Shown here piece by piece: positions 1 through 8,364 of a DNA stretch of 64,000 bases. The DNA lies in contig NZ_CP141945.1 of assembly GCF_035658495.1 (NCBI RefSeq), positions 1,539,501-1,603,500 on the forward strand. Reading direction: 5' to 3'. Origin of the DNA: Novosphingobium sp. RL4 (GTDB taxonomy: Bacteria; Pseudomonadota; Alphaproteobacteria; Sphingomonadales; Sphingomonadaceae). Made by a program: the position numbers and the translations under genes. The notes beneath the pieces are model-generated. The model ran no database searches, was not told the DNA's origin, and saw nothing but the letters and a program-made list of their open reading frames with translations. Position 1 is the first letter of the stretch. Every line of letters begins with the position of its first letter.

Positions 1-165
1 GGGCGCGTAGCTGTCAAAGCACAGATGGCAATCTCTATGCCAGGAGCGTCAGCTTTCTTGGGCTACGTGCTCGGAACCGGACCGAGCAAAATGTCGAAGG
101 GTTTCGGGCGCCGGCAGGCGTACGAAAGTCTTACATGTACGACCCGCGGTGCCTCAAGCGCTGAG

Positions 166-396
166 CTATGGGGATTTCGGATCAGAGCCGTTAAGCGCGC
201 TGGCGCTATTACTGGTTTGGTATGATCCGTGTGGCCCAGGCGGACTGCCGTTCGCCCGGTTCAGACGGTTTAATTGGTGGCAGTGCGCATCGTTTTCGTC
301 ATGCGTTATGGCATCGGCGATGCGCAGCGCGAGCGTCAGCGCTTCCCGCCACGGTGCTTGGGCAGGATGTATATATGCCAGGCCATGCCGGATCAT
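166..396 (-). CDS. Small ORF translationally coupled to IS91 transposase
   Basis: A 76-aa ORF whose ATG overlaps the transposase stop codon as ATGA (396-393), the classic layout for translational coupling. The product is hydrophilic, rich in Asn, Ser and His, with no membrane segment, signal peptide or domain I recognise. It occupies the part of the element where the IS91 origin end would be expected, so the frame could be open by chance in a functional noncoding end. It is either an accessory protein of the element or a spurious frame; the exact stop/start overlap is the only positive evidence. Confidence 0.35.
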   Translation of the reverse strand: MIRHGLAYIHPAQAPWREALTLALRIADAITHDENDAHCHQLNRLNRANGSPPGPHGSYQTSNSASALNGSDPKSP

Positions 397-1682
397 GGCG
401 CGGTCTCCGGGTTACGGATCGGGATGTTTGGCGGTGCCCGCGGTTGTCGCCAGCGTTCGAAGGTCTCGATGATGATCATATGCCCGCCGCAACAAGGGCA
501 CGGTGGTCGCAGATCGACGGGCTCTTCCAGTACAGCATCGTCGGGCGGCGCGGCGACCTCGAGCAAGTCACGAGCACGCGCAAGATTGGCTTTGCGCGAT
601 GAACTGGCCAGCAGACCATAATGCCGGATACGGTGGAAGCCACGAGGCAGGACATGGGCCAGGAACCGCCGGATAAACTCGCCGGTGGCGAGGGTCATGA
701 CGCATTGTCGTTCGGGTCCATCGCGACGGTAATCTTTGTAACGGAGCGTGACGCCGGTCTTGTCGAAGGCGATGAGCCGTCGGTTGGAGATGGCGATCCG
801 GTGGGTATAGCGGGACAGGTAGGCGAGCACCGCTTCAGGGCCCGCAAAGGGCGCCTTTGCATAAACCACCCATCGCGTCTTCCGGACCGGTGCCAGATGA
901 CGCAGGAAGGCGCGCCTTCCGGTGAGTGATGCGAGCGACCTGAAGAAAGCGAGCTTACCGGCGTCGTAAAGCTGGATCAGCCGGGTCAGGAACAGACGGC
1001 GGAACAGCTTTCCCAGGACGCGCACCGGCAAGAGGAAGGCGGGCCGCGTAGATATCCAGCGCGTTCCGTCGAGTGCGATGCCGCCACCTGGCACCACCAT
1101 ATGGACGTGGGGATGGTGCGTAAGCGCCGAGCCCCAAGTGTGGAGCACGGCGGTGATCCCGATCCTGGCGCCTAGATGCCTGGGATCGGCCGCGATTGTC
1201 AGCATGGTCTCCGACGCTGCCTTGAACAGCAGATCATAGACCACCGCCTTGTTCTGAAAGGCGATACTGGCGATCTCTGCCGGTAGCGTAAAGACGACAT
1301 GGAAGTAGCCGACCGGCAACAGATCTGCCTCGCGTTCCGCCAGCCAAGTGCGCGCCGCCGCACCCTGGCACTTGGGGCAGTGCCGATTGCGGCAACTGTT
1401 GTAGGCGACCCGCCAATGCCCGCAGTCCTCGCAGCCCTCGACGTGACCCCCAAGGGCTGAGGTGCGGCAGTTCTCGATCGCCGTCATTACCTTGAGCTGG
1501 GTGAGGCTCAGATGTCCGGCATGGGCGGCCCGATAGGCCGGCCCGGCGGCACGGAAGATATCGGCGACCTCGAGTGAGGTGCGCAACAGCTCAGCCGTCT
1601 GGCGCTGCCTGTGGCTGAGGTGCTGGGAGCAAGGCGAGCTTGTCGAGCGGACTGATGACAGCACGCGCAGTTCGGGTCGCAA
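393..1682 (-). CDS. IS91-family transposase (HUH, Y1/Y2-type)
   Basis: Rolling-circle transposase that nicks and joins single-stranded DNA ends of the element. The N-terminal part has a zinc-binding region with the pairs CEDC and CRNRHCPKC (about residues 83-105). The metal-binding HUH motif appears as HPHVHMVV (about residues 189-196) and the candidate nucleophile tyrosine region as YLSRYTHR (about 288-295). At 429 aa it is full length for the family. The frame opens inside the end of the integrase gene and the first 30 residues overlap it by 92 bases; they do not resemble the family, so translation may begin near 1590 by coupling to the integrase stop. No internal frameshift is visible, so the element looks potentially active. 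Confidence 0.88.
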   Translation of the reverse strand: MRPELRVLSSVRSTSSPCSQHLSHRQRQTAELLRTSLEVADIFRAAGPAYRAAHAGHLSLTQLKVMTAIENCRTSALGGHVEGCEDCGHWRVAYNSCRNRHCPKCQGAAARTWLAEREADLLPVGYFHVVFTLPAEIASIAFQNKAVVYDLLFKAASETMLTIAADPRHLGARIGITAVLHTWGSALTHHPHVHMVVPGGGIALDGTRWISTRPAFLLPVRVLGKLFRRLFLTRLIQLYDAGKLAFFRSLASLTGRRAFLRHLAPVRKTRWVVYAKAPFAGPEAVLAYLSRYTHRIAISNRRLIAFDKTGVTLRYKDYRRDGPERQCVMTLATGEFIRRFLAHVLPRGFHRIRHYGLLASSSRKANLARARDLLEVAAPPDDAVLEEPVDLRPPCPCCGGHMIIIETFERWRQPRAPPNIPIRNPETAP

Positions 1683-2505
1683 CCTTGGTGTAAAAGGCCG
1701 TAGTCTCCAGCTTCTCGTGCCCCAGCAGCGCCTGGATTACCCGGATGCTCACGCCATCCTCCAACAGGTGGGTCGCAAAGCTGTGTCGTAAGGTATGGGG
1801 ACCGACCTTCTTCGCGATACCGGCCGCGTGCGCCGCCTCCGCGACGATCCTATACAGATGGCGCGTGCTGATCGGCTTGAGATAATGCTGTCCCGGAAAC
1901 AGCCATCCATCGGCATGCATGACGCCTTGTTGACGCCCGACCTTCCACCACTCGCGCAACAGGATGAGCAGATCGGCAGGGAGGATCGCATTGCGATATC
2001 TTCCGCCTTTGCCCCGTTCGACGCGGAGCAGCATACGCTCGCTGTCAATATCGCGCACCTTGAGCATCGCCACCTCAGCCACGCGCAAGCCTGCGCCATA
2101 CGCCACCGATAATGCTGCCTGATGCTTCAGCGAGGTGGTCGCGCCGAGCAGACGCGCGACCTCGTCAGGACTAAGGACCGTGGGCAACGCTCGAGGGTGC
2201 TTAACGAAGTAAAGCCTGCGGGAGAGATCGGGTCGATCGATTGTGCGTGTGAAGAAGAAGCGCAGTGCCGATACAATGCTGTTCATCGTCGGCACACCGA
2301 CGCCCGCATCCTGCTGATCAATCTGGAACTGACGCACTTCCTCTGGTGTCGCGGTGTCGGGAGGGCGTCCGAGATAATAGGCAAAGCGCTCTACGTGGCG
2401 AACATAGTCGATCTGGGTCTTACGCGCGAACCGGCGCATGTTCATCTCGTCGATCATGCGCTGACGCAACGAGCTGACTGGAAGGTCAGAAATAATCTCG
2501 ATCAT
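1591..2505 (-). CDS. Tyrosine recombinase/integrase of the IS91-type element
   Basis: A 304-aa phage-type site-specific recombinase. The N-terminal SAM-like core-binding domain (about residues 10-95) is followed by the catalytic domain with the expected set: first Arg in GAGLRVAEV, HTLRH (His and second Arg), LGH, and the tyrosine nucleophile in AFYTKV near the C terminus. A good Shine-Dalgarno (AAGGAG) precedes the ATG at 2505. It is the promoter-proximal gene of the element and overlaps the transposase reading frame. Integrases of this type accompany one branch of IS91 elements; their role in transposition is not well defined, and co-mobilisation or resolution is inference. Confidence 0.88.
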   Translation of the reverse strand: MIEIISDLPVSSLRQRMIDEMNMRRFARKTQIDYVRHVERFAYYLGRPPDTATPEEVRQFQIDQQDAGVGVPTMNSIVSALRFFFTRTIDRPDLSRRLYFVKHPRALPTVLSPDEVARLLGATTSLKHQAALSVAYGAGLRVAEVAMLKVRDIDSERMLLRVERGKGGRYRNAILPADLLILLREWWKVGRQQGVMHADGWLFPGQHYLKPISTRHLYRIVAEAAHAAGIAKKVGPHTLRHSFATHLLEDGVSIRVIQALLGHEKLETTAFYTKVATRTARAVISPLDKLALLPAPQPQAAPDG

Positions 2506-2613
2506 CGTTCGTCTCCTTGGTTGAAAGGAGTCGCGATGGTCTGCCTACCCGAAGCAGGGCTCAATCATGGTGCTGCACCAGAGCGATGAGGGACCTAACG
2601 CCAGGCGCTACTC

Positions 2614-2626
2614 CCGCGTAGCGGGT
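2614..2626. repeat. Hairpin near right end of IS91 element
   Basis: CCCGC-GTA-GCGGG, a perfect 5-bp stem with a 3-base loop, lies about 110 bases upstream of the integrase start and is followed by TTCGTACTTG. IS91 termini carry short hairpins next to CTTG/GTTC-like tetranucleotides, so this may mark the terminus. Evidence is only structural. Confidence 0.3.
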
Positions 2627-2932
2627 TCGTACTTGTCCCATTGCCGGCCGTTCATCATCGCCGATCTCTCAGTCAACGAATGACCGCTTTGGAGATGCTC
2701 TTAGAAGGCGCTGAATGGCGGCTCTGTCCGCGTCTCAAGTCACCCTGACAGGGGTGAGGCTGGTTGCACTTGCATTCAAAGCGCTCGATGACCTTTTCGG
2801 CCATTCCTCCCAATGTTCAGTGTTGTTTGTCGGTCTGTCTCCCCAGCGCTCCAGCGATGACTTCGATGTGATGGGAAGGATGCGTGGCAATCTCCGCCGA
2901 TTCTCTAAATCCGTCCGTTCGAAGCAGTTTAA
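2627..2932. other. Intergenic region between IS91 element and ectR
   Basis: About 300 bases downstream of the MarR gene and upstream of the mobile element. Short open frames on both strands have no recognisable product, start context or codon bias. I see no gene here. Confidence 0.5.
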
Positions 2933-3379
2933 TCAGACCAGGCCTGCGCTCTCGGGCGTAAGCAACCCATCGAGCCGTTCCAGCGCAGCCAGGATCATCG
3001 CCTGCTCCCAAGAGGCAAGGCCGGCATAACCCTGGCTGAAGCGCATCTGGAGCGGAAACGGCGAGGCCTTCAGCTTTTCCCGGCCGAGTTCGGTGACTTG
3101 CAACAATACCTGCCGCTTGTCGGTAAGGCCGCGCGTGCGCGTCACGAGCTGCGCCGCCACCAGGCGATCGACGATGTTGGTGATCGTCGCCTGTCCAAAA
3201 CCCAGGGCGCTCGCGACCGCGCTCGGCGTGATCGTCTCGTTGCCTCCGATCTGCCGTAGCACCAGTGCCTGCGAGGAGGTCAAGCTCGTCGCAGCGGCCA
3301 TTTTCCGGTTCTCTAGCTCGGCTGCGTCGAGAATTTTTCGCAGGGCCAGAAGTGCCGCCGGTGTGAGATCGATTTCCAT
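2933..3379 (-). CDS. ectR: MarR-family regulator, probable ectoine operon repressor (EctR-like)
   Basis: A 148-aa MarR-type protein. The winged-helix core spans about residues 35-105 (recognition region around SAVASALGFGQATITNIVDRL) with the wing stretch LTDKRQVLLQVTELG typical of the family. It is divergently transcribed from ectA across a 220-base intergenic region, the position occupied by EctR repressors in methylotroph and other proteobacterial ect clusters. MarR proteins bind short palindromes as dimers, and a palindrome sits about 50 bases upstream of its own start (3427-3439). Control of ect genes by this protein is inferred from family and position; the inducing signal is unknown. 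Confidence 0.8.
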   Translation of the reverse strand: MEIDLTPAALLALRKILDAAELENRKMAAATSLTSSQALVLRQIGGNETITPSAVASALGFGQATITNIVDRLVAAQLVTRTRGLTDKRQVLLQVTELGREKLKASPFPLQMRFSQGYAGLASWEQAMILAALERLDGLLTPESAGLV

Positions 3380-3426
3380 GCCCGATAGCTAGCTTTCCTG
3401 CGGGTTTGCGCCAAGCGTGAAGATGC

Positions 3427-3439
3427 TTCGAAAATCGAA
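3427..3439. promoter_or_regulatory. Candidate EctR operator palindrome
   Basis: TTCGA-AAA-TCGAA, a perfect 5-bp inverted repeat with a 3-base centre, lies in the ectR/ectA divergent region 48 bases from the ectR start. The size suits a MarR dimer, but assignment is by position only. Confidence 0.35.
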
Positions 3440-3489
3440 TTAATTGCAGTTCCATGACGGTGTGAAAGCGAACTTTTGAAACCGTACTG

Positions 3490-3517
3490 TTGCGCATATT
3501 CTCGCAATCCCTATGGT
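3490..3517 (+). promoter_or_regulatory. Candidate ectA promoter
   Basis: A -35-like TTGCGC (3490-3495) and a -10-like TATGGT (3512-3517) are separated by 16 bases, about 85 bases before ectA. Spacing is slightly short and both boxes are imperfect, so this is a tentative sigma-70-like call. Confidence 0.3.
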
Positions 3518-3552
3518 ATGACGCGAGAACCACGAATGACATGGCAACGGCC

Positions 3553-3570
3553 AAGCACGCGAACGTGCTT
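3553..3570 (+). promoter_or_regulatory. Hairpin in the ectA leader
   Basis: AAGCACG-CGAA-CGTGCTT forms a perfect 7-bp stem with a 4-base loop in the presumed 5' UTR, ending 29 bases before ectA and directly followed by GGAGGG. It may affect ectA translation or mRNA stability, or be a second regulator site. Confidence 0.35.
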
Positions 3571-3599
3571 CGGAGGGTGAAGTAATACTCGATGATAAT

Positions 3600-4181
3600 G
3601 TGAATGAAGTTGGCCCGCAGAGCGATTCCGCGAGCCCGATCCGCGCGCGCGACGAGGGCGGCGTTGCGGAAGGAAATTCCGGCGCTGCTATCGTCCTGCG
3701 CGAACCCAAAGCCGAGGACGGGCCGGCCATTTCCGCCTTGATCGCGGCATCGCCGCCGCTCGACGGCAACTCGGCCTACTGCAATCTTCTCCAGTGCAGC
3801 GACTTTGCCGGCACTTGCGTGGTCGCCGAAAGGGAAGGCCGGCTGCTCGGCTGGATTTCCGCCTATCGTCCGCCCTCCCGTCCCGACTGTATCTTCGTCT
3901 GGCAGGTCGCCGTGGCGGCCGAGGCGCGCGGGGAGGGCCTGGGTGGGCGCATGCTCGACGCATTGATCGCCCGCAGCGCTTCGCGCGGCGCGCGTGAACT
4001 CACCACGACCATTACCGAGGCGAACTCGGCCTCCTGGGCCCTTTTTTCCGCCTTCGCGCGGCGCCACGGCGCCGTCCTGACGCGCTCCACGCGCTTCGAA
4101 CGCGATGCCCATTTCGCCGGAGCGAACGATACCGAATGGCAGGCAAGCATTTCGCCGCTGCCGTTCATTCCGTCCAACTGA
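3600..4181 (+). CDS. ectA: L-2,4-diaminobutyrate N-acetyltransferase (ectoine pathway)
   Basis: Transfers acetyl from acetyl-CoA to L-2,4-diaminobutyrate, giving N-gamma-acetyldiaminobutyrate, the second ectoine-specific step. This 193-aa GNAT-fold protein carries family landmarks: the substrate-side stretch PPLDGNSAYCNLLQC (about residues 52-66), and the acetyl-CoA loop VAVAAEARGEGLGGRML (about 102-118). The first 30 residues are a variable tail. The start is a GTG; no closer in-frame start exists before the conserved core, and the only strong Shine-Dalgarno-like GGAGGG lies 22 bases upstream, which is unusually far. It is the first gene of the ect operon, 17 bases before ectB. Confidence 0.93.
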   Translation: MNEVGPQSDSASPIRARDEGGVAEGNSGAAIVLREPKAEDGPAISALIAASPPLDGNSAYCNLLQCSDFAGTCVVAEREGRLLGWISAYRPPSRPDCIFVWQVAVAAEARGEGLGGRMLDALIARSASRGARELTTTITEANSASWALFSAFARRHGAVLTRSTRFERDAHFAGANDTEWQASISPLPFIPSN

Positions 4182-4198
4182 ACAGGAAATTCCTCCAG

Positions 4199-5515
4199 AT
4201 GACGACGATTCCCCAACCGAGCGCGCATGCGCCGGATACCAGCATCTATGACCGCCGCGAATCCCAGGTTCGCAGCTATTCGCGCGCCATGCCCCGCCAG
4301 TTCGACCGCGCCGAAGGCGTCTGGTTGCACGACAGCAAGGGCGGGCGCTATCTCGATTTTCTGTCGGGCTGCTCATCGCTGAACTACGGACACAATCACC
4401 CGGTGTTGAAGCAGGCCCTGATCGACTATATCGCCCGTGACGGCGTCACGCATGCGCTCGATCTCCACACCAAGGCCAAGAGCGAGTTCCTGCGCACGTT
4501 CGAGGAAGTGGTCCTGGAGCCGCGCGGGCTCGACTATCGGGCGATGTTCACCGGCCCCACCGGCACCAATGCTGTCGAGGCGGCCATCAAGCTGGCGCGC
4601 AAGGTCACCGGGCGCGAGATGGTGATCGCTTTCACCAACGGCTTCCACGGCATGACTCTGGGCGCGCTGGCCTGTACCGGAAATGCGGGCAAGCGCAGCG
4701 GTGCGGGCGTTCCCCTCAACCATGTCAGCCATGAACCGTTCGACGGCTACTACGGGCCGGATGTCGATACGGCCGAACTGCTGGAACAGCGCCTGTCGGA
4801 TCCGTCCAGCGGGCTCGATGCGCCTGCTGCCTTCCTCGTCGAGACCGTGCAGGGCGAAGGCGGCCTCAATGCCGCTTCGCCCGAGTGGCTGCGCCGGATC
4901 GCCGCCATCGCCCACAAGCACGGCGCTTTGCTGATCGTGGACGACATCCAGGCCGGTTGCGGCCGCACCGGCGACTTCTTCAGCTTCGACGGCCTGGGCT
5001 TCACGCCCGACATCGTCACTCTGGCCAAGTCGCTCTCCGGCATGGGCCTGCCCTTCGCGCTGACCCTGATGCGGCCGGAATTCGATCAGTGGTCCCCCGG
5101 CGAGCACAACGGCACGTTCCGGGGCAACAATCACGCTTTCGTGACGGCCACGGCGGCCTTGCGCGAATTCTGGGCGGATCCGGCCTTCGTCGATGATATT
5201 GCCCGCCGCAGCGGCATCCTGGAACGCCGCCTCGAAGCGATCGCCGCCCGCCACGGTTTGTCCACCCGCGGCCGGGGCATGATGCGCGGCATCGATGTGG
5301 GGAGCGGCGAGGTGGCCGGAAAGATCACCGCTGCCTGCTTCGCGCAGGGCCTGATCATCGAAACCAGTGGCGCTTACGACGAGATCGTCAAGGTGCTGGC
5401 GCCGCTGGTGATCGACGATGCCGTGCTCAACGCCGGTCTCGATATCCTGGAAGAAGCCGTGGCCGAGGCGCTCCCCGCGCTCGCAGCGACGCGCAAGCTC
5501 GGCGTCGCCGCCTGA
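4199..5515 (+). CDS. ectB: Diaminobutyrate--2-oxoglutarate transaminase
   Basis: PLP-dependent class-III aminotransferase that converts aspartate-beta-semialdehyde and glutamate to 2,4-diaminobutyrate, committing carbon to ectoine. Landmarks in the 438-aa protein include the N-terminal ESQVRSYSRAMP typical of EctB, GPTGTNAVEAAIKLAR (PLP phosphate site), VDDIQAGCGRTG and the Schiff-base lysine in TLAKSLSGMG. The ATG at 4199 (start MTTIPQ) is chosen; the frame is open upstream to 4136 but that stretch overlaps ectA and is not EctB-like. C-terminal residues after about 425 are an alanine-rich tail. Second gene of the ect operon. Confidence 0.95.
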   Translation: MTTIPQPSAHAPDTSIYDRRESQVRSYSRAMPRQFDRAEGVWLHDSKGGRYLDFLSGCSSLNYGHNHPVLKQALIDYIARDGVTHALDLHTKAKSEFLRTFEEVVLEPRGLDYRAMFTGPTGTNAVEAAIKLARKVTGREMVIAFTNGFHGMTLGALACTGNAGKRSGAGVPLNHVSHEPFDGYYGPDVDTAELLEQRLSDPSSGLDAPAAFLVETVQGEGGLNAASPEWLRRIAAIAHKHGALLIVDDIQAGCGRTGDFFSFDGLGFTPDIVTLAKSLSGMGLPFALTLMRPEFDQWSPGEHNGTFRGNNHAFVTATAALREFWADPAFVDDIARRSGILERRLEAIAARHGLSTRGRGMMRGIDVGSGEVAGKITAACFAQGLIIETSGAYDEIVKVLAPLVIDDAVLNAGLDILEEAVAEALPALAATRKLGVAA

Positions 5516-5545
5516 GCCCGATCCCAGCATTAAAGGAACATACCC

Positions 5546-5932
5546 ATGATCGTTCGCAATCTCGAAGATATCCGCAAGTCCGACTGTCACGTCCAGGGCA
5601 AGGGCTGGGTCAGCGACCGTCTGCTGCTCAAGGATGACCGGATGGGCTTCTCGTTCCACGTCACTACAATGTTCGCGGGCGAGGAACTGCACATGCACTA
5701 CCAGAACCATCTGGAAGCCGTGCTCGTCCTTCAGGGCAGCGGCACGATCGAGGATCTCGGCACCGGTGAGACCCACGAACTGAAGCCGGGGGTGATGTAT
5801 GCGCTCAATGCCCATGACCGCCACATCGTGCGCCCGGTGGAGGACATACTCTGCGCCTGCACCTTCAATCCGCCCGTCACCGGCCGCGAGGTCCACGACG
5901 AGAACGGCGCCTATCCGGCTCTGGCTGACTGA
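5546..5932 (+). CDS. ectC: L-ectoine synthase
   Basis: Cupin-fold carbohydrate-lyase-type enzyme that cyclises N-gamma-acetyldiaminobutyrate to ectoine with loss of water. At 128 aa it is the usual length. It begins MIVRNLEDI as family members do, has the metal/substrate-binding cupin stretch [18 protein letters not shown] (about residues 51-68) and the [13 protein letters not shown] segment (about 83-95), with [19 protein letters not shown] near the end. AAGGAA precedes the ATG by 8 bases. It lies between ectB (30-base gap) and ectD (18-base gap). Confidence 0.96.
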   Translation: MIVRNLEDIRKSDCHVQGKGWVSDRLLLKDDRMGFSFHVTTMFAGEELHMHYQNHLEAVLVLQGSGTIEDLGTGETHELKPGVMYALNAHDRHIVRPVEDILCACTFNPPVTGREVHDENGAYPALAD

Positions 5933-5950
5933 GGGAGGGACAGGCAAACG

Positions 5951-6877
5951 ATGCAGGATCTCTATCCCACCCGATGCGAAAGCGAACCCAGGCTACAGCC
6001 GCGGGACGAACCCGTCGCGCGGCGGGCCTGGCACCCAGCTGCGCCGCTGACCGCAACCCAGGTCGAACAGTTCGACCGGAACGGCTATCTCGTGCTGGAA
6101 AACCTGTTCTCCGCGCAGGAAGTTGCCACGCTGCAGGCTGAAACCGGACGCCTCCTGGCCGATCCCGCCGGTCTGAAGGACGAGACGGTCATTGCCGAAC
6201 CCGGCAGCCGGGAAGTCCGCTCGATCTTCGAGATCCACGCCCAGAGCGACGTCATGGCCCGCCTTGCCGCGGACCGGAGACTGGCCGGTGTCGCCGTCTT
6301 CCTGCTCGACGACGAGGTCTACCTTCATCAGACCCGGCTCAACTACAAGCCGGGCTTCGCGGGCAAGGAGTTCTACTGGCATTCCGATTTCGAGACCTGG
6401 CATGCCGAGGACGGGATGCCCGTGATGCGGGCGCTGTCCATGTCGGTCCTGCTGGCGGAGAACACGCCGAACAACGGGCCGCTCATGGTGATCCCCGGCT
6501 CGCAGGGGACTTTCGTGTCCTGCGTCGGCGAAACGCCGCAGGACCACTACCGCCAGTCGCTGCGCCGCCAGGAATACGGCGTTCCCGACGAACTCAGCCT
6601 GGCCGAGCTGGCCCATCGCCACGGGATCGACGCGCCAGTCGGCAAGCCGGGTACGGTGGTGGTGTTCGACTGCAACATCATGCACGGCTCCAACGGCAAC
6701 ATCACGCCTTTCCCGCGCGCCAATGCCTTCCTGGTCTATAACGCCGTCAGCAACCGGCTGACGTCGCCCTATGCCGCGCCCGCGCCGCGTCCCGAATTCA
6801 TCGCTGCGCGCGATTTCTCACCGGTAGTGCCGATTTCCGGCGCAATCGAGGGACTTGTCGAAGGAGTAGCGGCATGA
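5951..6877 (+). CDS. ectD: Ectoine 5-hydroxylase
   Basis: Fe(II)- and 2-oxoglutarate-dependent dioxygenase converting ectoine to 5-hydroxyectoine, a solute favoured under heat and desiccation. The 308-aa sequence contains the EctD signature around WHSDFETWHAEDGMP (about residues 143-157), which supplies two iron ligands (His and Asp), and the distal His in NIMHGSNGN (about 236-244). The region SMSVLLAENTPNNGPLMVIPGSH-like (here ending GSQG) is also typical; the Gln in place of the usual His is minor. Presence of ectD means the strain can make both solutes. The stop overlaps the aspartokinase start by 4 bases. Confidence 0.94.
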   Translation: MQDLYPTRCESEPRLQPRDEPVARRAWHPAAPLTATQVEQFDRNGYLVLENLFSAQEVATLQAETGRLLADPAGLKDETVIAEPGSREVRSIFEIHAQSDVMARLAADRRLAGVAVFLLDDEVYLHQTRLNYKPGFAGKEFYWHSDFETWHAEDGMPVMRALSMSVLLAENTPNNGPLMVIPGSQGTFVSCVGETPQDHYRQSLRRQEYGVPDELSLAELAHRHGIDAPVGKPGTVVVFDCNIMHGSNGNITPFPRANAFLVYNAVSNRLTSPYAAPAPRPEFIAARDFSPVVPISGAIEGLVEGVAA

Positions 6878-8313
6878 CGGGAACGCACAGCGTCGAGAAG
6901 ATCGGCGGCACGTCCATGGCCGCCACCTCCACCGTGTTCGAGAACGTACTGGTCGCCGGACGCAAGGGCGCGGATCTCTACAATCGGATTTTCGTCGTCT
7001 CGGCCTATGCCGGGATGACCGATCTGCTGCTCGAGCATAAGAAGAGCGGCGAGCCGGGCGTTCACGGCCATTTCGTGCGCAACGAAACGCCGGGCGCATG
7101 GCGCACCGCGCTGACCGAAGTGCTGGGCGCCATGTGGGCGCGCAATGCCGAAATGTTCGCGCGCCCGCAAAGCCGCGAGGAAGTGGACCGTTTCGTTGCA
7201 GAGCGGATCGCCGCGCTGGAATCCTGCCTCGACGATCTCGACCGCCTGCGCCGCCACGGCCATTTCCGCCTCTCGGAGCAGATCGCCACCTTGCGGGAAA
7301 TGCTGGCCGGTCTGGGCGAGGCCCATGCCGCGCACTCGACGGCGCTGCTCCTACGCGATCGCGGGGTCAATGCCGTCTTCGTCGATCTTTCCGTCTGGAG
7401 CCAGGACGATCTGGTCGATCTCGACGAACGCATCCGCACCGCCTTCGCCTCGATCGATCTCTCTCGCGAGATGCCGATCGTCACCGGCTACGCGGGCTGC
7501 GAAGGCGGCATGGTGCGCCGCTATGCCCGCGGCTACTCCGAGATGACCTTCTCCCGTATCGCCGTCGTCACCGGCGCGCGCGAGGCGGTCATCCACAAGG
7601 AGTTCCATCTATCCAGCGCGGATCCCCGTCTCGTCGGCGAAAGCCGGGCGCGCAAGATCGGCTGGACCAACTACGACGTGGCCGACCAGCTCGCCAACCT
7701 CGGCATGGAAGCGATCCATCCGCGTGCGGGCAGGGGTCTGCGCCAGTCGGGTATCCCGCTGCGCGTCCGCAACACGTTCGAACGCCATGACGAGGGTACG
7801 CTGATCGAGGGCGACTACGTTTCGAAGGCACCGCGCGTGGAGATCGTCACCGGGCTCGCTTCGGTCCAGGCCCTGCAATTCTTCGAGCAGGACATGGTGG
7901 GAGAGAAGGGCTACGACGCGGCGATCCTGGAAACGCTGACCCGCCACGGCGCCTGGATCGTCAGCAAGAGTTCCAACGCCAATACCATCACCCATTACCT
8001 CAGCGGCACCGGCAGCGAACAGGCCGCGCAGATCGTCGACGATTTGTGCGCGCAGTGGCCCGGATCGGTGGTGACCGCGCAGGAAGTGGCGATGGTCTCG
8101 GTGATCGGCACCGACTTGTCGGAGCCCGGACTGGTGCCCCGCGCTCTTGCCGCACTGGACAGCGCGGGCATCGGCCTCGTCGCGCTCCAGCACCAGATCC
8201 GTAACGTGGACGTCCAGTTCATCGTTGCGGCGCCGGACTTTGAGGAAGCCGTCCGTGCCCTTCACGCCGCGCTGGTCGAGGCGGGCACCGCCACCGACCG
8301 CGCCGCGGCCTGA
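6874..8313 (+). CDS. ask_ect: Ectoine-cluster aspartate kinase (Ask_Ect)
   Basis: Phosphorylates aspartate, feeding aspartyl-phosphate and hence aspartate semialdehyde to EctB. The 479-aa protein starts with the kinase nucleotide loop VEKIGGTSM (residues 7-15), has the catalytic domain with GYAGCEGG and SEMTFSRIAVV, and two C-terminal ACT regions (from about residue 320; MVSVIGTDLSEPGLVPRAL in the second). Ask_Ect is the specialised isoenzyme found in ect operons of many proteobacteria and is thought to escape the feedback inhibition of the housekeeping enzyme. The start is coupled to ectD by an ATGA overlap. Confidence 0.93.
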   Translation: MTGTHSVEKIGGTSMAATSTVFENVLVAGRKGADLYNRIFVVSAYAGMTDLLLEHKKSGEPGVHGHFVRNETPGAWRTALTEVLGAMWARNAEMFARPQSREEVDRFVAERIAALESCLDDLDRLRRHGHFRLSEQIATLREMLAGLGEAHAAHSTALLLRDRGVNAVFVDLSVWSQDDLVDLDERIRTAFASIDLSREMPIVTGYAGCEGGMVRRYARGYSEMTFSRIAVVTGAREAVIHKEFHLSSADPRLVGESRARKIGWTNYDVADQLANLGMEAIHPRAGRGLRQSGIPLRVRNTFERHDEGTLIEGDYVSKAPRVEIVTGLASVQALQFFEQDMVGEKGYDAAILETLTRHGAWIVSKSSNANTITHYLSGTGSEQAAQIVDDLCAQWPGSVVTAQEVAMVSVIGTDLSEPGLVPRALAALDSAGIGLVALQHQIRNVDVQFIVAAPDFEEAVRALHAALVEAGTATDRAAA

Positions 8314-8322
8314 CCGGAAAAC

Positions 8323-8355
8323 GCGCCCTTTTCCGCATTTTGGCGGAAAGGGCGC
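8323..8355 (+). terminator. Intercistronic stem-loop after ask_ect
   Basis: Left arm 8323-8336 pairs with right arm 8343-8355 in 13 base pairs with one bulged T and the loop ATTTTG. No T-run follows, so it is not a standard intrinsic terminator. The right arm contains AAAGGG, the only Shine-Dalgarno-like sequence before the MFS start at 8365, so folding would hide that site. Confidence 0.6.
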
Positions 8356-8364
8356 CGCATCATC

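Larger units (their letters stand above)
166..2626 (-). mobile_element. IS91-family element with integrase, transposase and coupled small ORF
   Basis: Three minus-strand ORFs overlap head to tail: a tyrosine recombinase (2505-1591), an HUH transposase (1682-393) and a 76-aa ORF (396-166). This arrangement matches IS91 relatives that carry an accessory integrase. IS91 elements move by rolling circle, lack long terminal inverted repeats and make no target duplication, so the ends cannot be fixed here. I place the right end provisionally at the hairpin 2614-2626; the left end (expected origin, oriIS) lies below about position 166 and may be outside the window. Confidence 0.75.

Noticed and set aside
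2817..4376. A 519-codon minus-strand frame across ectR and ectA
   Set aside because: It is antisense to ectA, runs through the ectR/ectA control region and has no recognisable domain; high GC keeps such frames open.
4373..5947. A 524-codon minus-strand frame opposite ectB-ectC
   Set aside because: Mirror frame of two certain genes; the composition is that of an antisense shadow, with no start context.
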